Below are positions 33,593 to 44,989 of a DNA stretch of 64,000 nt, one piece after another. The notes below the pieces were generated by a model. The model did no database searches and was not told where the DNA came from. It worked only from the letters and a program-made list of their open reading frames with translations. The position numbers and the translations under genes are program-made. Every line of letters starts with the position of its first letter. Within the stretch, counting starts at the first letter, position 1. The DNA is taken from NCBI RefSeq assembly GCF_046630445.1, contig NC_092338.1:337055001-337119000 (forward strand), read 5' to 3'. Source of the DNA: Rutidosis leptorrhynchoides (lineage: Eukaryota; Streptophyta; Magnoliopsida; Asterales; Asteraceae).

Positions 33593-35640
33593 CGTTACTT
33601 GTCCTCAAGCAATATAGTCTTTGAAATACTAGAATCACTTCTTTATTCTTCACACTTTGTACATCAGTGATTTCTTTACGGCGGTATAAACAATGGTAGT
33701 AACGATGTGGTTTACAGTCCCACATGACTATAAAAATTTAGATCCATTAAGGAAATTGGATCTTTATGAAAACATTTGATCTGTTGAAAATTAAATCTAG
33801 CTTTTACCCTAGATAAGTTTTCCAGAATAACCCTTCACCGGTGTTGCAAAATATTTTTGTGGGTTTAGTGGGTTTCAGATTTGAAAATTTTAGCTCAAAA
33901 CTTGCGATTTTGTGTCACCCACTTGCTAACCTTGTATTAGGAAAGCAACACGTCCAGTATACTTGCTCCGAATATTACCTTTCGGTAAACTACCGTCCGG
34001 TTGTAAAGGAAAGCGTTGAACAAGTAACTGTTAAGGCAATGTCCCCTGACATGCTTTTAATTATGGTCTATAACGTGTCGGACGCAATTACTATCCTTTG
34101 TAGGAGCAATAGTAGAGCTCACCCTTATAATTTTCTGGTCTGGCACAAGGTCCTGTCTTTGACCATGCTATGCAACCACCGTTCTTACGGTTGACACCCG
34201 ATTTGGTTCAGGTGACCTAATGAATTCCAGGTGAATTCCTAGGATTTTACGTTCAATGGTAATGAACGCATTGAAAATGGGTTTTCAGAAAACAAATCGG
34301 TTTGTATTTTTGATCAAAATATTTTCTCGTTCAAGCTCGAGTTTAGATATCATTGAATTCCATGAGTTTGAATTCTCAATCTTTAAGGTCAATCTCAAGG
34401 ATTGAGTAATATCAGTCTTAAAAGCTGATTTTTGATCTTTAAGGAGATTATCCTTTCTGGGGATCTGATTCATTAGTCTTATCCAGCCAATTTGCACGGC
34501 GTACTCCCCATTTTACGAGATAAATCCTTCTCATGATTAGGATAAATCTGACCACTTGGCGACCCTGTTTGATGCTGAGGTCCGTGGATTTCCTGCTGAT
34601 TTTAGTGATGACTTTTCTAGATTTTTCGTCAACCTACAGCTGGTCTGAATGACAACTTCATGACCTAAATCAAGAAGCGCGTTTCTTTTTCGGAAGACTT
34701 TACTTCCTTTAAATGATGGAATTGATTCATCGTGTAGATCCATCTTTCTTACAGTAAATCGGGTAAAAAAAATTTTAGTTTAGTCCAAAGCAAAAGTATC
34801 TTTAATATGTGACATATGTTTAAAATAACTTGATAAATTTTCCCACACTTGGCTTTTATTTTCCTTTTTATTGTCCTCTATTCCATTTTAAATGAATTCT
34901 AACATTTTGGTTTGTTTCTCAATTTATGTCCTTTCCGAGGTAACAATAATTTCGGTGTTAACACCTAGTTTTATCGTTCATAAATATGTATAAACATGAT
35001 TTTGAGTTCATTTAATTGAAAATTTTGTAAATTTTTACTAGGATTGGGTAGTCAGTATATAAGACTAGGGCTGTTCTTTATTATCAGAGAGCACTAGATT
35101 CTAATACAACTACTGCTTTACTAGTATTTTTAATGGTAACCAAGTGTATAAAGTAAAAATTTTAAAATCCGAAAGAATTTAACCCCTTCCCACACTTAAG
35201 ATCTTGCAATGCCCTCATTTGCAAGAAATCAGTAACAATTTAAATTATTGAGGGTGATTAGCGTAGAAAAATGATTAAATTTTACCAAAGTTTCCAAACA
35301 TATTGTTGTTTGTGTTGAATGATAAATGGTGCACATCATTTGTTCATTCCGTCTTGTTGTTATTTCATATATATTTTGCATCTTGTCGTCAAAATTAGTT
35401 GCTTTTGCTGAACTTAATGCCAGTATTTGAAAATGCGTTGTTTTACCCTATTGTGTACATAAGATAAACTGCAAACATATATACATATTTTTGAAGTTTG
35501 GTATATTACCCCACATTTAAAAATTATTAAAATCTAATAATAATAAAAGTTAGAAAATTATAAAAACTATTACAATATCAACATAAGTGCTAAATGTAGT
35601 AACATTACAAAAATAAAATAAATAAAACTAAATAAACTAG
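33593..35640. other. Element 3 region between accessory ORF and 3' LTR
   Basis: Non-coding for the most part. The plus strand has an open stretch at 33841-34194 (no ATG start, 117 codons) opposite to the element's sense. The minus strand has two short open stretches at 34285-34497 and 34537-34743. Extra AAGTGTGGG tracts lie at 34842 and 35189. I do not claim a gene here. Confidence 0.45.
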
Positions 35641-35645
35641 GGTTG

Positions 35646-37660
35646 TTATTGATACCAGTAGGGGTTCCATGCATAACCGTATGTGTTATAAAATGCTTCA
35701 GCTGGGTTATAAGTAGGATACGGTGGTTGCATCTCTATAGACCAGGAAGGAAATATGGGCGTTGGAGTAGGAATATAGTTTCTACCTACATTTTGGCAAT
35801 GAGCTATGATTTGGTTTTGATGAACTTGCCAATCTTCAAATGCTCGATGTCTAGCATTTTCATACTCTTGTTTTTCTATAAACCTTTGCATTTCTGTCAT
35901 TTCATTTCCCCCTCCCACATTACCTGGCTGTTGATTTCTCTCAACCTGTGGATGTCTTCCATGGTATTGTACTGCGGCGTTATTTCGCCTCTTCAAAACC
36001 TTAGCACCATGATATACATTTAAACCAATTGTATCGTAGGGTTCTGGTTCTTCGATTAATAATCCCCCCGACTTATATCCACATTGAGATACTCAACAAT
36101 TAATGTAATAAATATACCACCTCCTATTATACTATGCGGTCTCATCCCCTTAACCATAGCTGATAAATAATAACCCACACAATAAGGTATACTTACAGCG
36201 CTTTGTGGGTCTCGAATACACATGTGGTAAAACAAATCCTGTTCATTTACCTTTTCCTTATTTTTACCTCGCTGTGTAATCGACTTGGCTAAAAACCTGT
36301 GAATTACTCTTAATTCAGCTCTATCTATATCCAAATAAGAGTAATTTCCCCCTTTAAATTGGTGATGGCTAGTCATTTGACTCCATACACCATGCGTATC
36401 AAAATTTTCATCAATTTTCCTACCATTTAGTATCAACCCTCGACAATCGGCAGATGCTAGCTCCTCAGGCGTATATATACGTAAGGCCTGAGCCATGTCT
36501 AGTAGAGACATGTGGCGCATCGAACCTCCTAACAAAAATCTAATAAAAGAACGATCGGTTAAACTAGCTACCCGATCATTTATTTCTATACTACACAATA
36601 ATTCTTTACACCATACTTTATATACAGGTCTACGCATGTTGAATAATCGTACCCAATCATTAAAAGTAGAATTACCATACCTCTGAGTAAGTAATTCCCT
36701 AATTGGCTCGGCCAATTCTACAGCTTCTAATGGTCCCCATTCTATTACCCTAGGTACTTCAACAGCTTTAGAATGAAGAGTATGCAAGCCCCTTTGATAT
36801 TTTGGATAATCTATCCAATGTCTGTCAAATCTCAAGTTCGGGTGCAAATTTTCCACGTGCATATCTGAGAATGTCATAACTGGATGAGGTATATCTTGTT
36901 TATAATAGCTATCAACATCCTGTTGTTCCGTATTCTCAGGAGGAACAATTCGATCTTGGGATGAAGATTCACCCCTTTCAGTCTGCAAAACACATCAAAC
37001 ACAATTTTTGTGCATCCAAATATGCATTAGTGTCAGCAAAATCATCAATCAAAATAATTACAATGACATGATCAATTTATATCAAACTTATGCTCATTTT
37101 CATATTTTTATCAAATCTACACTTTTTCAAATAAGCATATACGAAAATGTTCGCCAAGTTCATAAGCTTTCAACTTAAATAACATGTCAAAATAATCATT
37201 ATTAGCAATTAAACAAGTTTCAAATGGCATTATCTCTCAAAAATTAAGTTCATGAATTTTAGACTTGAAAAAGTCCACTTTAATTCTCAAAAATCATGTT
37301 TAGGCTCAAAGTTTGGATCATTTAACTACCTAAACATGTTACACTACTTAATTTAGCAACAATTCATGACAAAAATCGGCCATAACCTGTTTATATCAAA
37401 AAACCCCAAATTGCTCAAGAACACAAACCCTAGATTAGTCAAAATTAGAAGTTTAAGGCTTCTAATCATGTTAAATAGCATCAATCTAGGTTATACAAGC
37501 ATAATACATAAGCAATTTAAGCATAATTACACTAAAAAGCATCAAAATTGAATTGGGTATAAAATTACTCAAGAACACTAATTTTCGGATTAAATGGTGT
37601 TTAGGTGTAGAAATTTACCGTTTTTCTTGAGTAATTCCTTGATAGCATCCTTCTCAACAT
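35646..37660 (-). pseudogene. Element 3 accessory ORF (Athila ORF1-type), two exons predicted, one frameshift
   Basis: Exon 1 starts at the ATG 37658-37660 and encodes 14 residues (MLRRMLSRNYSRKT) up to 37619. The intron is 37618-36983 (GTAAAT...TTTTGCAG, 636 nt, AT-rich). Exon 2 starts at 36982 in exactly the same phase. Without splicing, exon 2 has no ATG near its start and a stop lies a few bases upstream. The protein resembles the Athila ORF1 family (motifs VYKVWCKELLCSIEI, FIRFLLGGSMRHMSLLDMA, IYTPEEL). It is in the env position but I see no signal peptide or membrane segment, so I do not call it an envelope. A one-base change in the C-run at 36064-36069 breaks the frame; the rest (Asn/Pro/Tyr-rich tail) continues to 35646. 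Function unknown. Confidence 0.72.
36983..37618 (-). other. Predicted intron of the accessory ORF
   Basis: Donor ACG/GTAAAT and acceptor TTTTGCAG/AC with an AT-rich body, typical of plant introns. Both flanking exons end and start in phase 0. No transcript evidence is available. Confidence 0.6.
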
Positions 37661-37770
37661 GATTTTGTGAAAGATTTGATGAAAAATGGTCAAAAATTGC
37701 GAATTTTGTGTGTGTTTTTCGGGTTTTTTCGCAGTGTTTTGGGGTGTGGTGGTGTGCAACTGATCTGTTC

Positions 37771-37853
37771 GGCCTTTTATTTTTTTTTCTGTATTTTTGG
37801 TCTTCCGCGAGTAGCGGTGTTTGTGCTCTTCAAACTCCGCGAGTCGCGGCGTT
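37771..37853 (-). promoter_or_regulatory. Element 3 internal promoter-like module
   Basis: On the minus strand a second copy of the LTR motif (CGCGACTCGCGGAGTTTGAA then GAGCA, and a CCGC.A.TCGCGGA word; 37802-37853) is followed by AATAAAAGGCC (37772-37782), about 110 bases before the ATG of the accessory exon 1. The order is the same as in the LTR promoter. Confidence 0.6.
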
Positions 37854-37860
37854 TTTTTTT

Positions 37861-38790
37861 TTTTTTTAATAATCTTTAACTTATAAAACAATTAAGTAAT
37901 TAATTTTAAAATTTTGTTTCCTTTGTTATTTAGGACGAGGTCATTTCGGAACGATGTCCTAGTCCGTCCCTCGACAAAATTTTAAAATTTGTCTATTTAA
38001 AGCGCGGTTTTAAAAGGTTAGATTTTTGAGTTTTTTAATGTTTTTGGCATACTTTAATTCAATAAGATTAAAAATAATGATAATAAAAGTTCTCGTCCCT
38101 CCTTTGGGTAAAGCAATTTCGGTTCAACGACCTAGTCTTCAACTCACGACGAATTTTAAAAATCATATTTTTAATTTAGCGAAATAAAGTAAATTTTTGT
38201 TTTTATAATCACACCAAACTTAAATTAAAAAATGCATAAAATTAAAAATTCACACCAAACTTAATTAAAAATTCATATTATAAATTCACACCAAACTTAA
38301 ATTTAAAATGCATAAAATTCAAAATTAATATTAAAAATTCACACCAAACTTAAATTAAATTTTGTTTTTATACATAAAACTTATATTAAAAATATTAATT
38401 TTTTCAAATATTTACAATTTTAAATATATATTAATTTTAAAAATATGGTAAAAATAAAATTAAAAATCTTTTTGGCTTTTATCCCACTTTAATCAATCAA
38501 ATATTATCAAAAATATGCGCCCCTCTTTTCGGTAAAGTAATTTCGGTTCCATGACCTAATTTAACTCATGATGAATTTTTAAAATATTTTGGGTTAATTG
38601 ATTAAAGATATTTATACCTTAAGAATAAACGTTATGTAATAAATTTTTGAATGATATCAATAATTTCGGTCGCAAGACCTAATTTTATCGAATACCAATT
38701 TAATACTTTATAGCGAACAAATTAGCGTTTATTATCAAAAGGTTAAAAATAAAAATAAAAATAAAAACTGTACAGACTTACCTGTGAAAT
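37861..38790. other. Element 3 spacer, no gene seen
   Basis: AT-rich sequence with repeated TTCACACCAAACTTAA-type words (38205-38355, four or five copies) and four GGT.CGAGGACCTA-like blocks on the minus strand (37930, 38130, 38555, 38670) around CGGTTC/GACCTA. Confidence 0.5.
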
Positions 38791-38797
38791 ATATTTC

Positions 38798-39214
38798 TTA
38801 GTGATATGCTCTAGCCCACTCATAAGATAGTCGGACTAATTGATTTTCCATGGCTACATAGGCGTAACCTCGAGCATTTAATATTTTTTTTTCTAAACAT
38901 ATGAACGGTCCATCTCTGCATAAAGTAACAAATTCGGTGTTTGAATAGGTTTGATTATTTGAACATTTACCTTCGTGTGACCATTTTCCGCATTTGTGAC
39001 ATTTTTCAAGGTGTCGTGCTCTTCTTTTCGCTGCGGATTTTGATTTTCCTTTACCAAATTGTGACTTATTATCTTCGCATCTGGATTCTTTTCTTACTCC
39101 GTCCAATTTACCTCTGATTAATGATACTATTTCACTTGGAAGTGTGTCATTATTACGTTTAGTGATCAAAGCGTGTAGCATTAGACCATGGTTTAGTTCA
39201 CAGGAAGTCTTCAT
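38798..39214 (-). CDS. Element 3 small zinc-knuckle ORF
   Basis: The ATG at 39212-39214 opens 138 intact codons. The middle is basic (GKGKSKSAAKRRARH) and leads into CHKCGKWSHEGKC, a C-X2-C-X4-H-X3-C cluster one residue shorter than a retroviral knuckle. A T-rich acceptor-like TTTTTTTTAG lies about 12 bases upstream of the ATG, so it may be expressed from a spliced RNA. It sits just downstream of the integrase stop and the internal purine tract. A nucleic-acid-binding accessory role is inferred; I do not recognise a named family. Confidence 0.55.
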   Translation of the reverse strand: MKTSCELNHGLMLHALITKRNNDTLPSEIVSLIRGKLDGVRKESRCEDNKSQFGKGKSKSAAKRRARHLEKCHKCGKWSHEGKCSNNQTYSNTEFVTLCRDGPFICLEKKILNARGYAYVAMENQLVRLSYEWARAYH

Positions 39215-39377
39215 TTCGTAAAAACCTAAAAAAAATAAAAATTCAGAATGGGGGGAGAAGACTAGTTCTTTAGGGTCTGCTAGGGAAAGACCATTCGGGT
39301 TCCATTTTTAAGAACTACACGAAAACAGAAAATCTAACTCTAACAGAAATACATAAACCTTTAAAGACTTGATTCTC

Positions 39378-39389
39378 CCCACACTTAGT
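39378..39389 (-). other. Internal AAGTGTGGGG tract directly after the integrase stop
   Basis: The minus strand reads CTAACTAAGTGTGGGGAG: the integrase stop codon TAA runs into a purine tract identical in core to the terminal one. Confidence 0.55.
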
Positions 39390-41070
39390 TAGCTGTGGTA
39401 TCAAAATTGTGATTAACTTCGTTGTCAACTTCCATCGGACCATGTATGTAATGTTTAACTCTGTGACCATTAACCTTAAATTCAATCCCATTTGAATTTA
39501 TTAATTCTATCGTTCCGTATGGGAAAACTCTTTTGATTATGAATGGTCCAGACCATCTTGATTTCAATTTTCCAGGAAATAGCTTGAATCGTGAATTGAA
39601 AAGAAGAACTCTGTCTCCTTCTTTGAATTCTTTTGAACTTCTGATTCTTTTATCATGCCATTTCTTTGTTCTTTCCTTATAGATTAAGGAATTTTCATAT
39701 GCTTCATGTCTTAATTCTTCTAATTCGTTTAGTTGACTTAATCGTAGACGTCCGGCTTCATGTAAATCAAGATTACATGTCTTCAAAGCCCAAAATGCTT
39801 TGTGTTCAATTTCTACTGGAAGATGACATGCTTTTCCATAAACGAGTCTAAAAGGTGTGGTTCCAATTGGAGTTTTGTAGGCTGTTCTAAAAGCCCAGAG
39901 TGCATCCTCTAATTTTATGGACCATTCCTTCGGATTTGATCCTACGGTTTTCTCTAAAATACGTTTTAAAGCTCGGTTGGTATTTTCAACTTGTCCACTT
40001 GTTTATGGATAATATGCAGTGGAGATTTTATGAGTTACTCCATATCTTTTGAGAACTTTCTCAAGTTGATTATTACAGAAATGAGTACCCCGATCACTTA
40101 TTAAAGCTTTCGGTGTTCCAAACCTTGCAAAAAGACGTTTTAAAAAGTTGACTACAACTCGTGCATCGTTAGTTGGGAGAGCTTGTGCTTCCACCCATTT
40201 AGATACATAATCAATGGCTACGAGAATGTATAGATTATTATGAGATTTTGGAAATGGACCCATAAAGTCAATACCCTAAATGTCAAATACTTCACATACT
40301 TGAATGACATTTTGGGGCATTTCATCACGTTGACTTATTTTTTCGGCCCTTTGACAAGCATCACAGGATTTGCAAAGAAGGTGCGCGTCTTTGTAAATTG
40401 TAGGCCAATAGAATCCAGCATCATAAACTTTTCTTGCTGTTAGTTGAGGCCCATAATGCCCTCCTGTTGGTCCTGTGTGACAATGGTTTAAGATTTTACT
40501 AGCTTCATCTCCGAATACACATCGGCGTATTATTCCATCTGGAAAACTTTTAAACAGATGTGGATCTTCCCAGAAATAGTGTTTTATATCACTAAAGAAT
40601 TTCTTTCGTTTTTGGTACGATAATTCTTTTTCAAGGAATCCACAAATTAAGTAGTTTGCATAGTCTGCAAACCATGGAATTTCATTATAATCTATCTTCA
40701 ATAGATATTCATCAGGAAAGTTGTCTTGTATGGCCGATTCATTTAGAACTTCTAATTCGGGATTTTCAAGACGAGAAAGATGACCAGCGGCGAGATTTTC
40801 TGCTCCTCTTTTATCTCGGATTTCAATATCGAACTCTTGTAAGAGTAAGATCCAACAGATTAATCTTGGTTTAGCATCTTGTTTCGAAAATAGGTATCTA
40901 AGAGCAGAATGGTCGGTATAGACCACCGTTTTTGCTAGAACGAGATATGATCGAAATTTGTCAAAAGCAAAGACAATAGCAAGGAGTTCTTTTTCAGTAG
41001 TTGTATAGTTTGTGTTGTGCTCCTTGTAACGTCTTACTAGCATAATATATAGGTTGAAATCGTTTTTCAA
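39385..41070 (-). pseudogene. Element 3 pol: RNase H end and integrase (broken)
   Basis: After a one-base insertion at about 41030-41040 (CACAAACTAT for CACAACTAT) the frame resumes as [16 protein letters not shown] and [10 protein letters not shown] (RNase H). The integrase zinc domain follows ([10 protein letters not shown], then CKSCDACQR; about 40380-40500). The catalytic core has [14 protein letters not shown] and SGQVENTNR. The C-terminal domain ([22 protein letters not shown]) has no chromodomain. Nonsense codons: TAG at about 40276-40278 (a tryptophan codon position) and TAA at about 40003-40005 (a glutamine position). Otherwise open to 39385. It would insert the cDNA; as it stands it cannot. 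Confidence 0.92.
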
Positions 41071-43711
41071 TCCTTTGTCCTAAAATGGCTCCCATTGCAA
41101 AATCACTTGCATCGCACATTAGTTCGAATGGTAGATTCCAATTTGGTGTTATCATGATCGGCGCATTAGTAAGTTTCTCTTTAAGAATATTAAAAGATTT
41201 GATACATTCATCTGAAAAGATGAATGGAGCGTCCTTTTCTAGGAGTTTATTCATAGGGGTGGCAATTTTAGAAAAATCTTTTATGAAACGTCGGTAAAAG
41301 CCGGCATGCCCTAGAAAACTCCTAACTCCTCTAACATTGGTGGGATGTGGAAGTTTAGCAATTACATCTACTTTAGCTCTATCCACTTCAATTCCTTCCT
41401 TTAAAATTTTATGACCAAGAACGATGCCTTCTTTAACCATGAAATGGCATTTCTCCCAATTAAGTACTAGATTTGATTGTTCGCATCTAATAAGCATTCG
41501 TTCAAGATTAACTAGACATGATTCAAATGTATCACCGAAGACTGAAAAGTCATCCATGAAAACTTCCATGCATTCTTCTATCATGTCGTGAAAAATCGCC
41601 ATCATGCACCTTTGAAAGGTTGCAGGGGCGTTGCAAAGTCCAAATGGCATGCGTTTGTAAGCAAAAGTACCATAAGGGCACGTGAATGTGGTTTTTTCTT
41701 GGTCTTCGGGTGCTATTGGAATTTGAAAATATCCGGAAAAACCATCTAGAAAACAATAGTAACTATTTTCGGCTAATCTTTCCAACATTTGATCAATGAA
41801 AGGTAAGGGAAAGTGATCTTTTCTGGTGGCGTCATTTAATTTTCTATAATCAATACACACATGCCATCCTGTTACAGTCCTAGTAGGAATAAGCTCATTT
41901 TTCTCATTTGTAATAACAGTCATGCCACCCTTCTTAGGCACGCATTGAACTGGGCTTACCCATGGACTATCAGAAATCGGATAAATTAAACCTGCATCTA
42001 GCAGTTTAATAATTTCTTTTTTAACAACATCTTGGATATTAGGATTTAGTCTTCGTTGGCGTTGCACATACGTTTTATGACCTTCTTCCATAAGGATTTT
42101 ATGTGTGCAATACGAAGGACTTATTCCTTTGATATCATGAATCTTCCATGCAATAGCTGGTTTATGAGCTTTCAACACAGAAATGAGTTGTGATTTCTCA
42201 TTTTCAGTAAGAGAAGACGATATTATTACAGGTAATTCAGATTCACCATGTAAATAAGCGTATTCCAAATGGTTTGGAAGTGGCTTTAACTCTAATTTCG
42301 GAGGTTCTTCTATCGATGATTTATATCGATATCTGTCTTCTTTTTTTAGCATTTGAATTTCTTCTGTTGTTGGTTCATATCCATTAGCTATTAGTGTCGC
42401 TAACATTTCAGTTTCATCAATTTGTTCAGTTCCTTCTCCTAAAGAACATTCTTCTGTTCCTTGTAATTCTGGAAATTCTTCTAATAATTCTGCATGTGAA
42501 TCTATAGTTTGAATATAATAACATGTATCATCTGCAGATTGCGGTTGTTGCATTGCTCTATCAACTGAAAAGGTAACACTCTCATCCTCTATACTTAGGG
42601 TCAATTTCTTACCAAACACGTCTATCATTGCTTTAGCCGTGTTTAAGAATGGTCTTCCTAATATGAGAGGAACTTGAAAATCTTCTTCCATGTCCAGAAC
42701 AACAAAATCTACTGGAAATACTAAAGTACCAACTTTAACTAGCATGTTCTCCATTATCCCTCTAGGATATTTTATTGATCTATCGGCTAGTTGTATACTT
42801 ATTCTTGTTGGTTTCAATTCTCCAAGGTCTAGTTTAGCGTATAGTGAATACGGCATTAAATTTATACTAGCACCTAAATCTGCCAATGCTTCTATTGAAC
42901 TAAGACTACCCAGAAAACATGGAATTGTGAAACTTCCTGGATCAGATAGTTTTTCTAGTATCTTATTCAACAGCACTGCAGAACAATTAGCATTCATAGT
43001 AACGGCCGAGAGTTCTTCCATTTTCTTTCTATTTGTGATCAGATCTTTCAGAAATTTAGCATATCTAGGCATTCCTGAAATCACATCAATGAAAGGAAGA
43101 TTGACATTTATGTGTTTAAACATATCCAAGAATTTGGATTGCTCGGCTTCAAGTCTCTCTTTTTTCAATTTACTCGGGTAAGGAAGTGGTGGTTGGTATG
43201 GTTTAACATAAGGTTTAGCCTTAACTGTGTTATCTTCATTAACCTTTTCAACTACCGGTTCTTTTTCCTTATCTTGTTCAGGTTGTGGTTCTTGTGGAGT
43301 AGGAATAGCTTCATCATAAATTTCAGGTATTTTAGGTGGTTTAAGTGTTGTACCACTTCTTGTGGTAATGGCTTTAGCTGTTTCATTCCGGGGGTTAGCA
43401 TTTGTATCACTAGGTAAACTTCTCGGTTTTCTTTCACCTATTAACCTTGCTAGGTTACTTACTTCTTGTTCCAAATTTTGAATAGAAGCTTGTTGATTTC
43501 TAAATGCTTGAGCATTTTGTTCATTAGTTTGTTTTTGAGATGTGAAAAACTACGTTTGAGTTTCAACTAGCTTTGTCATCATATCTTCTAAATTTGGCTT
43601 TTTATCATCGGTTTGTGGTGGTTTGTTTTGAAAATTAGGTCTTTGCCGATTGTAAGTATTTTTGGATACTTGTTGATTACTAGGACCTTGTTGGTTGTTG
43701 TATGGAACATT
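40994..43711 (-). pseudogene. Element 3 pol: protease, RT and start of RNase H (broken)
   Basis: It is in the same frame as gag and separated from it only by TGA at 43712-43714 and TAG at about 43551-43553. Protease centre ADLGASINLMPYS (about 42830-42870). RT blocks follow: YRKLNDATRKDHFPLPFIDQ, RMPFGLCNAPATFQR, catalytic FMDDFSVFG (about 41530-41560) and LGH. The RNase H start is [17 protein letters not shown]. The FMDD variant of the RT box is usual in Athila/Tat elements. The frame is lost by the insertion near 41035. All catalytic residues that can be checked are present. Confidence 0.93.
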
Positions 43712-44986
43712 TCAGTTATAGTTCTGGTTTTGATTGTAAATCGGTCTTGGCGGTTGATAATTATTCTGATAATTATTTCCAGGCCTTTGGTATATGTATG
43801 AAATATTCTCTCTTTGTTCCATTGTTAGTTCAATACTGAGACAATCTTTTGTCAAATTTGGTCCTCCACACTGCTCACAACTAATTCGTATTGAGTGAAT
43901 ATCCTTAGTCATCTTTTCCATACGTCTCTCGACAGCATCTATCTTTGCAGAAATGGAATCTAAGTCATGACTAGAATTGGCTCTAGCTGCTTTAGATGAT
44001 CTAACGATATCTTTTTCTTGGTGCCACTCATGTGAGTGGGAAGCAGTGTTATCAATAATTTTGTAAGCATCAGTTTCTGTTTTCTTCATAATAGAACCAC
44101 CAGCTACTATATCGATGTCTTTCCTTGTAGTGATGTCGCATTCTTGGTAGAATATTTGTACTATTTGACAGGTGTCTAAACCATGTTGCGGACATCCTCT
44201 CAATAACTTTCCAAATCTTGTCCACGCCTCATATAGAGTTTCATTCGGTTTCTGTGTGAACGTAACAATTTCTCCTTGAAGTCTTACGGCTTTAGATGCC
44301 GGAAAGAATTGTTTAAGAAATTTTTCAACTAAAACATCCCATGTATCGATCGCCCCTTCAGGTAACGATTCCAACCAATCTTTGGCTTCTCCCTTTAAAG
44401 TCCAGGGAAATAACATGAGATATATCTGTTTATCTTCAACTTCTTTTATTTTAAATAGTGTGCAGATCCTATTAAAGGTACGAAGATGTTCATTTGGATC
44501 TTCCTTCGGCGCACCACTAAATTGGCATTGATTAGTTACCATATGTAGAATTTGTCCTTTGATTTCATAATCTGGCGCATTAATGTCAGGATGAGTAATT
44601 GCGTGACCTTGGCCAGTGCGTTTAGCTCTCATTCGGTCTTCCATGCTTAAAGGTTCCAGATTTTCCATGATTGAATTTGTTGAATCAGAATCACTAGAAG
44701 ATTCTGATTTAATGGTTCGTTCCTCAACAATCTCTGTTTGAATTATTGGTGGTTCCGGAGGAAAAATTAATGGTTCAGGATCTATGAATCGTCCCTGAAT
44801 ATTCTCCGGATTCTCAATTGTGAGGTCGGGTTTAAAAAATGGATTATCGGAAATTTGAATTGGAGTACTTGGTCGACTGGATGACGATTCTAAAGAAAAA
44901 TCAACGGCGGTAATATTAGCTAGATGTCTTGATCGAGTTACAGGTGGTGAACGTACAAAAGGTGGTGAACGTCTTGCTCGGTGCAT
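43712..44986 (-). pseudogene. Element 3 gag
   Basis: The ATG at 44984-44986 opens about 424 codons. A disordered Pro/Ser/Glu-rich N-terminus is followed by a Retrotrans_gag domain (LFPWTLKGEAKDWLESLPEG, FPASKAVRLQGEI, ETLYEAWTRFGKLLRGCP) and a CEQCGG..LTKDC knuckle-like cluster (about 43850-43875) typical of Athila. It ends at a TGA that is in frame with pol, so gag and pol were one ORF before mutation. It builds the particle and binds RNA. Confidence 0.92.
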
Positions 44987-44989
44987 TCA

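Noticed and set aside
35646-36982. Calling the Athila accessory protein an envelope protein
   Set aside because: It is in the env position but I see no signal peptide, membrane segment or cleavage site; it resembles the Athila ORF1 group instead.
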